Assembly (NCBI GenBank): GCA_902586435.1
Contig: CACIHJ010000001.1
Span: 175,464 to 239,463, forward strand
DNA: 64,000 nt
Direction: 5' to 3'
Source: an uncultured Bacteroidota bacterium
GTDB lineage: Bacteria > Bacteroidota > Bacteroidia > Flavobacteriales > Flavobacteriaceae
Part shown: positions 17,645 to 26,760 of the stretch, piece by piece
Layout: every line of letters starts with the position of its first letter
How positions within the stretch are numbered: position 1 is the stretch's first letter
Notes under the pieces: generated by a model
Databases searched by the model: none
The model's input: only the letters and a program-made list of their open reading frames with translations
What the model was told of the DNA's origin: nothing
Position numbers and translations under genes: made by a program

Positions 17645-18588
17645 TAATATAACTGTTTGTTTTCTAACTCTTCCTTTACATGATCTATAAGCAACATTAG
17701 TTCTTTATTACTCATTTTTTGGGCATTATTGCTATTAAGTGGATTTGTTAGATTAGTAAATGATTTATTGATTTTATTATAAATTAAGATATACTCGCCA
17801 TGGACATCAGTATATTTAAGCTCATCCTCTGATATTAAATTTTCACTAAGCTCCTCTCCTGGCCTAACACCAATTTCAATTATATTTTTAGATATATTTG
17901 TTGCAATATCTATTACAGCTACTTTCTTCATTTTTTTTGATAAAATAAATCCATCACTGAATGATTCTACCAAATCAATACATTTTTCAACTATTTGACT
18001 TGCTTCATTTTTTGATATCATTAGCCTGGTCATTTTAGTGCTTGTTAAGGTTAATGGTTCTCCTAGTCTTGCCTTATTAAGCCATAAAGGAATAACAGAT
18101 CCATTACTTCCAGCTATGTTTCCAAATCTTGTACAACAAAATCTTGTATCCTTGCTGTTGGCTTCCAGAAACATTTTCTCCATAATCTTTTTAGAATAAC
18201 CATAAAGATTTTTTGGAGAACATGCCTTATCTGTACTTATTCCTATAGTTAAAGCTATCCTATTTTCTTTTGCAACATCAATTATATTCTTTGAACCAAT
18301 TATATTTGATTTAACCATCTCATAAGGTTGTTTTTCTGCTGAGTCAACATGTTTCATAGCAGCTGCATGAATAATTATGTCAGGATTAATTTTTCTTATA
18401 TTATTATCTAAGCTAAGCTTGTCTTCTACAGACCCCAAGATAATTTCTACATCACTGAACATTCTTTTAAGAAGAACTTGTGCTTTTTCATTTCTCGAAT
18501 AGGAATAAAAATGATATTTATTGATATTATTTCGTATAAATGAACTTCCAACAGTTCCACTTGCCCCTGTTATAAATATTTTTTTCAT
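17641..18588 (-). CDS. UDP-GlcNAc 4,6-dehydratase-like SDR (FlaA1/PseB type)
   Basis: This 315-residue SDR has ITGASGTVG, HAAAMKHVD and catalytic segment STDKACSPKNLYGYSK. Asp120, Lys121, Tyr129 and Lys133 fall at the PseB/FlaA1 positions, unlike the fnlA product, which has Met at the Tyr position. The expected product is a UDP-4-keto-6-deoxy-HexNAc. It is the last gene of the long minus-strand nonulosonate operon and overlaps neuC by one base. No aminotransferase or acetyltransferase of a pseudaminate or legionaminate path is present in the window. Confidence 0.83.
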   Translation of the reverse strand: MKKIFITGASGTVGSSFIRNNINKYHFYSYSRNEKAQVLLKRMFSDVEIILGSVEDKLSLDNNIRKINPDIIIHAAAMKHVDSAEKQPYEMVKSNIIGSKNIIDVAKENRIALTIGISTDKACSPKNLYGYSKKIMEKMFLEANSKDTRFCCTRFGNIAGSNGSVIPLWLNKARLGEPLTLTSTKMTRLMISKNEASQIVEKCIDLVESFSDGFILSKKMKKVAVIDIATNISKNIIEIGVRPGEELSENLISEDELKYTDVHGEYILIYNKINKSFTNLTNPLNSNNAQKMSNKELMLLIDHVKEELENKQLYY

Positions 18589-19706
18589 TAATATGTTATG
18601 GTTTTTTGAATTATTTTATCAGATAAATCAATTTCTTTAATTATTTTGATAATTTTTGATGCAGAGTCTCCATCTCCATAAGGATTAGCAAAATCTTGTT
18701 TTTTATCTTTATTGTGAACACACTTTTTGATTGCATCAAGTATTTCAGTTTCATTATGATCCACATCAATTACATTATCTGGCCTTAATCTTTTATTTTG
18801 CCTTGTCCCTATATTAATAGTTGGTATATTGAAAGTTGCCGTTTCATGAATTCCACTACTAGAGTTCCCTATAAGGCCAATTGATCTTTTTAGAAGATTG
18901 ATATAATCTGAAATTGACAGAGTCTCGATATATGTAAAGTTTGAGCTTTTTACTTCTCTTATAATATCTGAGAAACCTGTATCATTATTAGGGAGAATAA
19001 TTAAAACATTAACATCAGCTTTCTTAAGCGCATTAAGAGTAGTAAGGATTTGTGAAGAAGTCTTTTTTGATTCTGTTGTCACAGGGTGTTGAATTAAAAT
19101 AAAAAAGTCCTTATGTGTTAAATTATATTTTTTTAATATCTCAGGATTATCTTTTACTTGTTTTATGGCATCAATTGATGGGCAACCTACGTCAAAAACA
19201 TGGTTTGGATGCTCTCCCATTTTAATTAATCTATCAACAGCATCTTTATTTGCTGCAAAGTGATAATGTGAGAACTTAGACATTGCATGTCGTATTGATT
19301 CGTCAATCGTTCCTGTAACTTCTCCACCCTGAATATGGGCTACAGGAATATTCATATGTGCTCCCGCAATAGTTACTGCTAGATTAGCACCTATATCAAA
19401 TCCTGAAAGTATTATATCTGGCTTAATTTCTTCTAGGCAATAAGTAACATCATGAACAACTCTAGAGAATGATCTGACCATAGATCCTGAAGAATCTATT
19501 TCTTCAGTAAACATTTTAATTTTATAGTCAATATTGAATCCATCATTTATAATTTCATCAATAGTATGTCCCATTTCTTCTTTTATATGAGCACCTGTTA
19601 CTACTAGAGAATAATCAAGATCTTTATCCTTAACTATTAGGTCTAAAATTGGTTTAAATCTTGAATAATCAGCTCTTCTTTCTGTAATTATAAAAATTTT
19701 GATCAT
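18588..19706 (-). CDS. neuC: UDP-GlcNAc 2-epimerase, hydrolysing (NeuC/LegG type)
   Basis: This 372-residue WecB-fold protein opens IFIITERRADYSRFKPIL, the NeuC-type beginning, and includes VVTGAHIKEEMGHT, HIQGGEVTGTIDESIRHA and GNSSSGIHE. These distinguish it from non-hydrolysing WecB, which starts GTRPEA. It releases ManNAc (or the 6-deoxy-diamino analogue in legionaminate pathways) plus UDP for NeuB. It is flanked by neuB upstream and the SDR downstream in one operon. Confidence 0.9.
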   Translation of the reverse strand: MIKIFIITERRADYSRFKPILDLIVKDKDLDYSLVVTGAHIKEEMGHTIDEIINDGFNIDYKIKMFTEEIDSSGSMVRSFSRVVHDVTYCLEEIKPDIILSGFDIGANLAVTIAGAHMNIPVAHIQGGEVTGTIDESIRHAMSKFSHYHFAANKDAVDRLIKMGEHPNHVFDVGCPSIDAIKQVKDNPEILKKYNLTHKDFFILIQHPVTTESKKTSSQILTTLNALKKADVNVLIILPNNDTGFSDIIREVKSSNFTYIETLSISDYINLLKRSIGLIGNSSSGIHETATFNIPTINIGTRQNKRLRPDNVIDVDHNETEILDAIKKCVHNKDKKQDFANPYGDGDSASKIIKIIKEIDLSDKIIQKTITY

Positions 19707-19715
19707 AAATGTTTA

Positions 19716-20768
19716 TTATATATCAGTCATAAAGAGAGGATCCTCTTTCTTTTTATTCTTTTGTATTTCTTTTCCAATTAAGTCAAAATAGTTTTGACCA
19801 TTATAAGCATTATCAACATAAGGACACTTTAATACCAAATCGCTACTTGTAATTTTTTCCCCCACTGCTATGTCTCTAGATAGATATATAGATTTTCTCA
19901 TTTTTTCCAGAGGTTTTTCTTCACATTTATAGATTTCCTTAACACCTGAACCTCTTGAAATTCTAACAGCATTTAAATCTCTAATCATTTTTCTCAATCC
20001 TGTCGGCTCAAGTGAAAAAGCATGATCTGTGCCCTTTTGAGATCTATCTAAAGTAAAATGTCTTTCTACTATTCTTGCACCTAAAGCATATGCATATATA
20101 GGTAAAGCAATTCCTCTATTATGGTCTGATAAACCAATGATTTTATTTGGATACATTTCCATCAAAGTAGTTATAAAATCAAGATTCATATATTCAAAGT
20201 CACATGGATATGAAGCTGTACATTGAAGAAGAGTGTATTTTGTAAAGTTATTCTCTTCTAGAAAATCAGTTGCTAGCTTTATATCTTCTATTTGACACCC
20301 TCCAGTGCTTATTATAATAGGTTTGTTTATTTCAGCATACATTTTTAATAACTTTAGGTTAAATATATCTCCAGAAGCGACTTTATAGAATGGCATTTTT
20401 AGAGATTCAAAAAATTCTAATGAATCTTCTTCAAACGGTGTTGCAAAAATCTCAATTCCGATTTTTTTTGAGTACTCTATCAAGACTTTATAGTTCTCAT
20501 CTTTCATCTCTAAATAGTCTCTGTGAGTCCCATATGTAGATGCAAAACTGTTTTCTGAATTATATGGAGAGTTATAAAAAGATTTTGTAAATAATTCTTT
20601 ATTATTTCTTCTTTGAAATTTTACTGCATCTGCTCCACAATCTTTTGCAGCTTGAATCATTTTTAAAGCATTCTCTAGCTTACCTCCATGATTATTTCCA
20701 ATTTCTGCAATTACATAGCATTTTGAGTCTTGAGTGATTTCTGTATCTCCTAATTTAATTTTTCTCAT
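19716..20768 (-). CDS. neuB: N-acetylneuraminate synthase family protein (NeuB/LegI)
   Basis: This 350-residue protein has NeuB motifs VIAEIGNNHGG, AVKFQRR, FATPFEEDS, KVASGD, ISTGG, GLSDHNRG and the ERHFTLD-QKGTDH segment, then a C-terminal SAF domain from about residue 285. It condenses PEP with the sugar made by the neuC product. Position between neuA and neuC makes this the main nonulosonate synthase of the locus. Whether the product is Neu5Ac or legionaminate-like cannot be decided from sequence. Confidence 0.92.
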   Translation of the reverse strand: MRKIKLGDTEITQDSKCYVIAEIGNNHGGKLENALKMIQAAKDCGADAVKFQRRNNKELFTKSFYNSPYNSENSFASTYGTHRDYLEMKDENYKVLIEYSKKIGIEIFATPFEEDSLEFFESLKMPFYKVASGDIFNLKLLKMYAEINKPIIISTGGCQIEDIKLATDFLEENNFTKYTLLQCTASYPCDFEYMNLDFITTLMEMYPNKIIGLSDHNRGIALPIYAYALGARIVERHFTLDRSQKGTDHAFSLEPTGLRKMIRDLNAVRISRGSGVKEIYKCEEKPLEKMRKSIYLSRDIAVGEKITSSDLVLKCPYVDNAYNGQNYFDLIGKEIQKNKKKEDPLFMTDI

Positions 20769-20778
20769 TACTATAATT

Positions 20779-21456
20779 TTATTTTTTTAATATTAATTCA
20801 GCTAGTTTAAGATCAACCTCATAATCAATGTCTATCTGTGAACCTATTTCATCTGTTATTAATGGATAAACATCATTAGAGATATATTCTTTTTCATTTA
20901 ACAAAGCCTCTTTACTGGAAATATAGATAAGTCCATTTTCATAATACAAATGTTCTAGATCCTGATGTCTCTGACCAATCTTGTAATTTAAAGGTAGATA
21001 TTTGTTTTTAATAACTCGTCCAAACTTTTTATTCAATAGGCTGACACTCATTAATGATTTTCTGTTTGAATTTGCTAAATTCTCTTTAGCTATAAGTAAT
21101 AATTTTTCAGATCTTATAGGATTGGTTGGCTGTAATGTTATAATATTACTAAAGTTTATCCCCTCACTCATTAAATGTTCTATAAATTCTAATATAACTT
21201 CATTTGTTGATGTTTCATCAAGTGCTAATCTATCTGGACGCCTGTAAGTTGAAACATTATATTTTTTAGCTACATTAATAACCATATCATCATCTGTATT
21301 TACCCAAATGTTTTTTGGATTAATATTTTCTAAAGCATACTCAATAGAATAAGAAATTAATGGCTTGCCATTTAACTCTCTTAGATTTTTACCTTTTATT
21401 CGTTTTGAGTTTTTTCTGGCTGGGATAATTACTATATCATCATTTATCATTGTCAT
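20779..21456 (-). CDS. neuA: CMP-nonulosonate cytidylyltransferase (NeuA/LegF)
   Basis: This 225-residue protein starts with the nucleotide-binding segment IIPARKNSKRIKGKNLREL and continues with WVNTDDDMV, TSTNEVILEF and LQPTNPIRS, the standard acylneuraminate cytidylyltransferase pattern. It activates the nonulosonic acid with CTP for transfer. It overlaps the upstream UDP-xylose synthase gene by 4 bases and sits 10 bases before neuB. ATG at residue 3 is an alternative start. Confidence 0.93.
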   Translation of the reverse strand: MTMINDDIVIIPARKNSKRIKGKNLRELNGKPLISYSIEYALENINPKNIWVNTDDDMVINVAKKYNVSTYRRPDRLALDETSTNEVILEFIEHLMSEGINFSNIITLQPTNPIRSEKLLLIAKENLANSNRKSLMSVSLLNKKFGRVIKNKYLPLNYKIGQRHQDLEHLYYENGLIYISSKEALLNEKEYISNDVYPLITDEIGSQIDIDYEVDLKLAELILKK

Positions 21457-22379
21457 ATTGTCTTTTTAAAATAGTTATAAGTTTGCTCTAATCCATCCTT
21501 TATATTAGTTCGTGGCTCCCAATTCAATATTTTCTTAGCCCTAGAAATATCAGGCTTTCTGATCTTTGGATCATCTTCAACGGATTCGATATATTTAGTC
21601 TTATTAATTCCAAAGGTTTTATTAAAAATATCGACTAACTCATTAAGTGAAATCTCATTCTCATTACCTAAATTTATAGGAAAATCAAAGTCAATGTGCA
21701 TACATTGAATTAATGCCTCTACCATATCATCAATAAAACAAAAGCTCCTAGTTTGAGAACCATCTCCATAAATAACCAGAGGGGTCTTATTGATTGTGTT
21801 AACCATAAAATTACTAATTACTCTTCCATCCTTTGAATCCATTCCTGGTCCATATGTATTAAATATTCTTACAATTTTAGCTTTTATATTATAGTTTTTC
21901 CTGTACTCATAGCATAATGTTTCTGCCACTCTTTTACCTTCATCATAACAAGATCTTTTTCCAATTGTATTAACGTTTCCTTTATATGTCTCAACTTGAG
22001 GGTGAACTTCAGGGTCCCCATAAACTTCACTAGTACTTGCTTGAATAAGTATTGCATTATTTTTCTTTGCTAATTTTAGCAGATTGTGTGTTCCAATAAA
22101 GTTAGTCTCTAAGGTAAAGATAGGTTTACTTTGATATTTTGGAGGACTTGCAGGACATGCAAGATTAAAGATATAGTCAATCTTATCATCAATTTGTTCA
22201 AGATAGATTATATCTTGTTCAATAAAGTTAAAGTTTTTTAATTTATTTAAATTAACAAGATTGGCTCTTGAACTTGAAACAAGATTGTCTATACCTATAA
22301 CTTTAAATTCATTTGTCAGTTTTTTAACTAAATTTTGACCAATAAACCCATTGCAGCCTGAAACTAATACCGTTTTCAT
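21453..22379 (-). CDS. UDP-glucuronate decarboxylase (UDP-xylose synthase)
   Basis: This 308-residue extended SDR has the UXS signatures NLACPASPPKYQ, STSEVYGDPEVHPQ and RSCYDEGKRVAETL (Tyr-x-x-x-Lys within YDEGK). The family oxidises, decarboxylates and reduces UDP-GlcA to UDP-xylose. The UDP-glucose dehydrogenase that makes its substrate is two genes upstream, with only the flippase gene between. It overlaps both neighbours by 4 bases. Confidence 0.92.
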   Translation of the reverse strand: MKTVLVSGCNGFIGQNLVKKLTNEFKVIGIDNLVSSSRANLVNLNKLKNFNFIEQDIIYLEQIDDKIDYIFNLACPASPPKYQSKPIFTLETNFIGTHNLLKLAKKNNAILIQASTSEVYGDPEVHPQVETYKGNVNTIGKRSCYDEGKRVAETLCYEYRKNYNIKAKIVRIFNTYGPGMDSKDGRVISNFMVNTINKTPLVIYGDGSQTRSFCFIDDMVEALIQCMHIDFDFPINLGNENEISLNELVDIFNKTFGINKTKYIESVEDDPKIRKPDISRAKKILNWEPRTNIKDGLEQTYNYFKKTI

Positions 22380-24076
22380 GATTTTTTTATTAGTTGTTTA
22401 TTATTAATCTCGTATAGAATATTACACTGTTGTAGTGATGATTTTTTATGAGATATTATTATAATACTTATTTCTGAGCTAATCCTTTTTAATAAATCTA
22501 TAATTTTAGCTTCTGTTTTAGAATCTAAATTGCTTGTCGATTCATCAAGAATAAGTATACTTTTATTGTGGTATAGTGCTCTTGCAATTGCAATCCTTTG
22601 CTTTTGTCCTCCAGATATTTTTATTCCGCTTTCTCCTAAAGAGGAAGATAGATTATCTTTAAATTTATCATAAAGACCTACTTTTCTTAAAATTTCTAAA
22701 ACTTTATCTTTTTCTATTTTCTTATGCTGAAATTCAAGCGAAATATTGGTAAAAATATCTTCATCAAGAACAATTGAGTCCTGGGGCACATATGAGCAAT
22801 AACTTCTCAAGTCAATTGGATTAATTCTTTTATTGTCAATTAAAATTTCTCCTAAATCAGGATTAATTAAACCTGCTAAAAGTTTTATAAATGTAGACTT
22901 CCCTGAACCACTAGGCCCGTATATGCCTATAAAATCATTTTTTTTAATTTGGAAATCTATATTGTCTAAAATAAGATCAATTTCATATTTGAAAGAAAGA
23001 TTGCGATATTCTATTATTTTAAATTGATCTATAGAAGGATTATAAAATTTTTCTTGATTTATCTCTAGATAATTTACAATTTCTTTAAATGGTGTGGAAA
23101 AATATTGAATTCCCTGAAAAGCATTTGATAACTTATTTAAAGAGGGTATAACTTTATAAATAGAAACTGCAGAAACACTTAAATAGGATATTAGAAGAGC
23201 TTCATTGTTAATAGAAACAAGAATAAATATCATACAAAAAACAACAAAGAATATTACTAACTCAAAAATACTTTTCGGTAGTTTTAAATAAAATAAATTT
23301 TTAAAAGCTGCATCAGTTACTTTTTTGGACATATTATCAAATTGTAATTTGAAGGTTTCATTTTTATTAAACAATTTTATTATATCGAAACCTCTAAAAG
23401 TTTCATTAATTAGTTTTATTCTTGAAGTATTTGCTTCAGCTAAATCTTTACCTAATCCTTTAACAATTTTATTAACTGAAAGTGTAAAGCCTAAAAGAAG
23501 TATAATTGACATAAGACAAAAAGCAATTCCCAAAATAGGATCATAGAAAAATATAAAGGAAATTATTAATACCAATAAGAATATCTCATTTATCATTGTT
23601 ATAAATGGAGAAATAAGCTGATTTCCAAGTCGAATTGATTCTTGATTAAGGATTCTCAATATCTTTGGGGAATTTTCATTTATATAGTCTTTATACCTTG
23701 AATTAATGAATTTTTCAAATAAAGAGACATTTATTCTTTTTGTAATCTTATAAGAAATTTTTTCTTGATTATAGTTAAAAACAATTTGAAATATTGTTTT
23801 TAACAAAATAATTGAAATCATTAAATATGCAATATTATATATTGTCTGATTAAAAGGGATAATGTCAAATATTATAGAAAGATTTGAATCTGAGATGTCT
23901 TGACCTGAAATTAGTAATAGCAAAAGAATTATAATTGATATAGAAACTATTTCAAGGATTGTATTTATTACTGATAAAATTAGATATATAAAAAATACTT
24001 TTCTCTCTCTATTTGTCAATACTTGAAAAAGAGTTTTTGAAAGGTTAAAGAAAATTTTAGCTTTTGAGAATAACAT
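22376..24076 (-). CDS. ABC transporter, PglK/MsbA-like glycolipid flippase
   Basis: This 566-residue half-transporter has a membrane domain of six predicted helices (about residues 25-300) and an ATPase domain with Walker A GIYGPSGSGKST, a Q-loop segment SYVPQDSIVLDED, signature KISGGQKQR and Walker B ILILDESTSNLD. PglK-type proteins flip lipid-linked oligosaccharides across the inner membrane. No Wzx flippase is visible in the window, so this may be the export step for the glycan. It lies between ugd and the UDP-xylose synthase in the operon. Confidence 0.87.
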   Translation of the reverse strand: MLFSKAKIFFNLSKTLFQVLTNRERKVFFIYLILSVINTILEIVSISIIILLLLLISGQDISDSNLSIIFDIIPFNQTIYNIAYLMISIILLKTIFQIVFNYNQEKISYKITKRINVSLFEKFINSRYKDYINENSPKILRILNQESIRLGNQLISPFITMINEIFLLVLIISFIFFYDPILGIAFCLMSIILLLGFTLSVNKIVKGLGKDLAEANTSRIKLINETFRGFDIIKLFNKNETFKLQFDNMSKKVTDAAFKNLFYLKLPKSIFELVIFFVVFCMIFILVSINNEALLISYLSVSAVSIYKVIPSLNKLSNAFQGIQYFSTPFKEIVNYLEINQEKFYNPSIDQFKIIEYRNLSFKYEIDLILDNIDFQIKKNDFIGIYGPSGSGKSTFIKLLAGLINPDLGEILIDNKRINPIDLRSYCSYVPQDSIVLDEDIFTNISLEFQHKKIEKDKVLEILRKVGLYDKFKDNLSSSLGESGIKISGGQKQRIAIARALYHNKSILILDESTSNLDSKTEAKIIDLLKRISSEISIIIISHKKSSLQQCNILYEINNKQLIKKS

Positions 24077-24085
24077 ATCTAGTAT

Positions 24086-25462
24086 TTAAGAGTCTATAGA
24101 CATAACATGTTTAAATAGACTTTTGATTTGCTCAGAGTCTATTATATTTCTTCCATCAATAAATAAAATAGGTTCAACTAATTTATTAGAAGCTTTATTG
24201 AAATCAATTTCCTTGAATTGATCCCATTCTGTGATTATACATATTCCATATGATCCAACTAATGAATCATCTATTGAAGACGATATTTTTAACTTCTTTA
24301 ATTTTGAATCTGATAATTCTTTTATATCATTTAGTATTGTTGTTTTTGGTACCATAGGATCATATATATTAACATTTATACCGTTGCTTAATAGGTCTTT
24401 CACTACATCTATAGAGGCTGATTCTCTACTATCATTTGTATCTTTTTTAAATGCCCATCCTAATACTGAAATGGTTGGATTATCTTTTATTGTCTTTAAT
24501 GTGTTAATAATCTTATGAGAAAAACGTTTCTTTTGAAAATCATTAATCTTTAGAACATTTTCCCAATATTCTGCTACCTCATATAAGTTAAAGTATTTAC
24601 ATAAATAGACGAGGTTTAAAATATCTTTTTTAAAACAAGACCCTCCAAATCCCACAGATGCTTTTAAAAACTTTGATCCAATTCTTGAGTCCATACCAAC
24701 TGCCTCGGCAACTTCATCAATTTTCGCTCCTGTCTTTTCACATAAAGCAGATAGACTATTTATGGATGATATTCTCTGAGCAAGAAATGAATTAGAAGCA
24801 AGTTTAGATAATTCTGAAGACCATGTATTTGTCATTATGATTTTCTCTTCTGGAATCCATTCTCTATATATATCAGCTATTTTATTTATCGCTATTTCTC
24901 CCTCTACAGTATTTTCCCCTCCAATTAAAACCCTATCTGGATTTGTCAGATCATTTATAGCTGTACCTTCAGCCAAAAATTCAGGATTAGATATTATTTC
25001 AAATTTATTCTTTGTATTAAAGGATTTTAAAACATTTTTAATTTCTTGAGCAGTTCCAACAGGAGCCGTTGATTTTTCTACAATAATTTTGTCTGTTTTT
25101 GAGACTTTAGCTATAAGCTCTGAACATTTCTTAATGTTACTAAGATCTGCTGCCATGCCTTTCCCTTCACCTGAGGTCTTTGTTGGAGTGTTAACTGCTA
25201 TAAAGATTATATCAGACTTTCTTATAGCAGATTCAACATCAGTTGAAAAAAAAAGATTCTTATTCCTAACAGAGTTAATAATATCTTTTAATCCTGGTTC
25301 AAAGATAGGTAAGCTATCTAAGGGGCCATTCCAAGAATTAATTCTTTCATCATTAGAGTCAACAACTGTTATATTATAATCCGGACACTTTAAAGCAATA
25401 ACTGACATTGTTGGTCCTCCAACATATCCTGCTCCAATACAACAAATTTGTTTTGATTTCAT
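24086..25462 (-). CDS. ugd: UDP-glucose 6-dehydrogenase
   Basis: The 458-residue protein begins ICCIGAGYVGGPTMSVIA and contains AVNTPTK, VEKSTAPVGTA, NPEFLAEGTA and the catalytic segment GFGGSCFKKD with nucleophile Cys276. Length and these motifs resemble the eukaryote-type long UGDH group. It makes UDP-glucuronate, the substrate of the UDP-xylose synthase downstream. It overlaps the nucleotidylyltransferase gene by 4 bases. Confidence 0.95.
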   Translation of the reverse strand: MKSKQICCIGAGYVGGPTMSVIALKCPDYNITVVDSNDERINSWNGPLDSLPIFEPGLKDIINSVRNKNLFFSTDVESAIRKSDIIFIAVNTPTKTSGEGKGMAADLSNIKKCSELIAKVSKTDKIIVEKSTAPVGTAQEIKNVLKSFNTKNKFEIISNPEFLAEGTAINDLTNPDRVLIGGENTVEGEIAINKIADIYREWIPEEKIIMTNTWSSELSKLASNSFLAQRISSINSLSALCEKTGAKIDEVAEAVGMDSRIGSKFLKASVGFGGSCFKKDILNLVYLCKYFNLYEVAEYWENVLKINDFQKKRFSHKIINTLKTIKDNPTISVLGWAFKKDTNDSRESASIDVVKDLLSNGINVNIYDPMVPKTTILNDIKELSDSKLKKLKISSSIDDSLVGSYGICIITEWDQFKEIDFNKASNKLVEPILFIDGRNIIDSEQIKSLFKHVMSIDS

Positions 25463-25887
25463 AATTTATTTTTTAATAACCAAGAAGATGACTGAATCTT
25501 ACCTCCTAATCCATCAATTAATTTAATACCTAATCTTTCGCAAATTTTAGATTCTGGTATTTCATTATTTATCTGATCTCCACCATTTGCAAATATTAAA
25601 TGATATTTATCAGAATATTCTTCAAAAACCTTTTCAATAGATAAGCAAACTGTCTTATCCTTATCTATAGACAAAATAACTTGATCAACAATTTTAATTT
25701 CATTCATTATTAATACTCTTTCTTCTTCTAGCATAAATTCTTGCGACCCTTTAAGCTTTCTTTGCAGATCATTATTTACAATGACAAATAAGAAATCACC
25801 ATGTTCCTTTGCTTTATGCAAATACTCTATATGCCCTTTATGCAAAGGATTAAAATATCCTGAAACAATAATAGCTTTTTCTTTCAT
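25459..25887 (-). CDS. Cytidylyltransferase-like nucleotidylyltransferase
   Basis: The 142-residue single-domain protein has the HxGH signature within GYFNPLHKGHIEYLHKA and the FANGGDQ segment seen in RfaE-domain and glycerol-phosphate cytidylyltransferase relatives. The usual ISSTxx ending appears as IQSSSWLL. It would couple a nucleotide to a phosphorylated sugar or polyol; the substrate is not identifiable. It follows the cupin gene directly and overlaps ugd by 4 bases. Confidence 0.75.
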   Translation of the reverse strand: MKEKAIIVSGYFNPLHKGHIEYLHKAKEHGDFLFVIVNNDLQRKLKGSQEFMLEEERVLIMNEIKIVDQVILSIDKDKTVCLSIEKVFEEYSDKYHLIFANGGDQINNEIPESKICERLGIKLIDGLGGKIQSSSWLLKNKL

Positions 25888-26247
25888 TTATATTCTTTTG
25901 TAGTCATCTTCTATCCTAACAATATCGTCTTCTCCAAAATAAGATCCTGTTTGAATTTCAATAAATATTAAATCGGTTTTACCAGTATTCTCTATGCGAT
26001 GTTTACTTCCTTGAGGGATTTTTATAGACTGCCCATGGAGAAGCTCAAAATCTTTTCCATCTATAGTAATTAATGCGGAACCCTGAACTATTGTCCAAGC
26101 TTCTGATCTTTTCTCATGATATTGATAAGAGAGTCTTTTTCCTGGAAGAACTTCAATTCTTTTAACCTTATAATTTTTTTCATCATGAATAACAAAATAG
26201 CTTCCCCAGGGTCTTTTTTGAAATTCTGTATAACTAAACTGACTCAT
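25888..26247 (-). CDS. Cupin resembling the ManC/type II phosphomannose isomerase domain
   Basis: From the ATG chosen (MSQFSYTEF) the protein has 119 residues; an ATG three codons upstream is also possible. It matches the C-terminal cupin of bifunctional ManC proteins: RPWGSYFVI, KVKRIEVLPGKRLSYQYHEKRSEAW, IPQGSKHRIEN and GEDDIVRIEDDYKR. The guanylyltransferase half is absent. It could isomerise fructose-6-P/mannose-6-P or an analogous sugar. It overlaps the regulator gene's end. Confidence 0.8.
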   Translation of the reverse strand: MSQFSYTEFQKRPWGSYFVIHDEKNYKVKRIEVLPGKRLSYQYHEKRSEAWTIVQGSALITIDGKDFELLHGQSIKIPQGSKHRIENTGKTDLIFIEIQTGSYFGEDDIVRIEDDYKRI

Positions 26248-26746
26248 AAAGAACAATATTTTTTTGATTAGAGAGAAACTTTGATGATAGGTAAAAACTT
26301 ACTTTTCTATCAATTATTTTTTCTATTTTAGTTTCTAGCTGACTGATATAATCCATATCTAAATCTTTACCTATTAAAAAGATTTCTATATTTCCAGTGT
26401 CTTTTCCTTCAGCGTAGTCACCTGTTAAGAGTATTCTCTTGACCCCGCCCATTTTTTCTAGAACGGCTTCTACTATATCCTCAAGTCCCAAATGTTTTAA
26501 AACAACTTTTCTTAAAGTTTCGTATAATGGATGCTTTGAATTGACATTATATTCAACTTTATTATCTTTTTTGATTTTATTTAAATATCCTGCATCATAA
26601 AGATGGTTCAACTCTTTTCGAATAGAATTTGTTGATTCACCCATTTCAGTTGCAAGGCCATTAAGGTGGCCTTTATTGGCTTGAGATATAAAGAATTTAA
26701 TCAGTAATCTCAGCCTAGTTTTTGATGTAATTATTTTATTTAACAA
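26234..26746 (-). CDS. Winged-helix regulator with nucleotidyltransferase-like domain
   Basis: The start is taken as TTG at 26746, giving 170 residues beginning MLNKIITSKTRLRLLIKFF, because a longer TTG start at 26770 lies inside the promoter -7 box. Residues 1-75 form a winged helix (GLATEMGESTNSIRKELNHL as recognition region). The rest resembles a nucleotidyltransferase fold (LLTGDYAEGKDTGNIEI) in which the usual catalytic Asp pair is degenerate. Relatives head polysaccharide loci in Flavobacteriia. It is first in the ten-gene operon and may regulate it. Confidence 0.78.
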   Translation of the reverse strand: MLNKIITSKTRLRLLIKFFISQANKGHLNGLATEMGESTNSIRKELNHLYDAGYLNKIKKDNKVEYNVNSKHPLYETLRKVVLKHLGLEDIVEAVLEKMGGVKRILLTGDYAEGKDTGNIEIFLIGKDLDMDYISQLETKIEKIIDRKVSFYLSSKFLSNQKNIVLYESV

Positions 26747-26760
26747 AACGATATACTTTT

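Noticed and set aside
17641..26746. A complete legionaminic or pseudaminic acid pathway
   Set aside because: The aminotransferase and acetyltransferase steps are absent from the window, so only a nonulosonate core (neuA, neuB, neuC) can be claimed.
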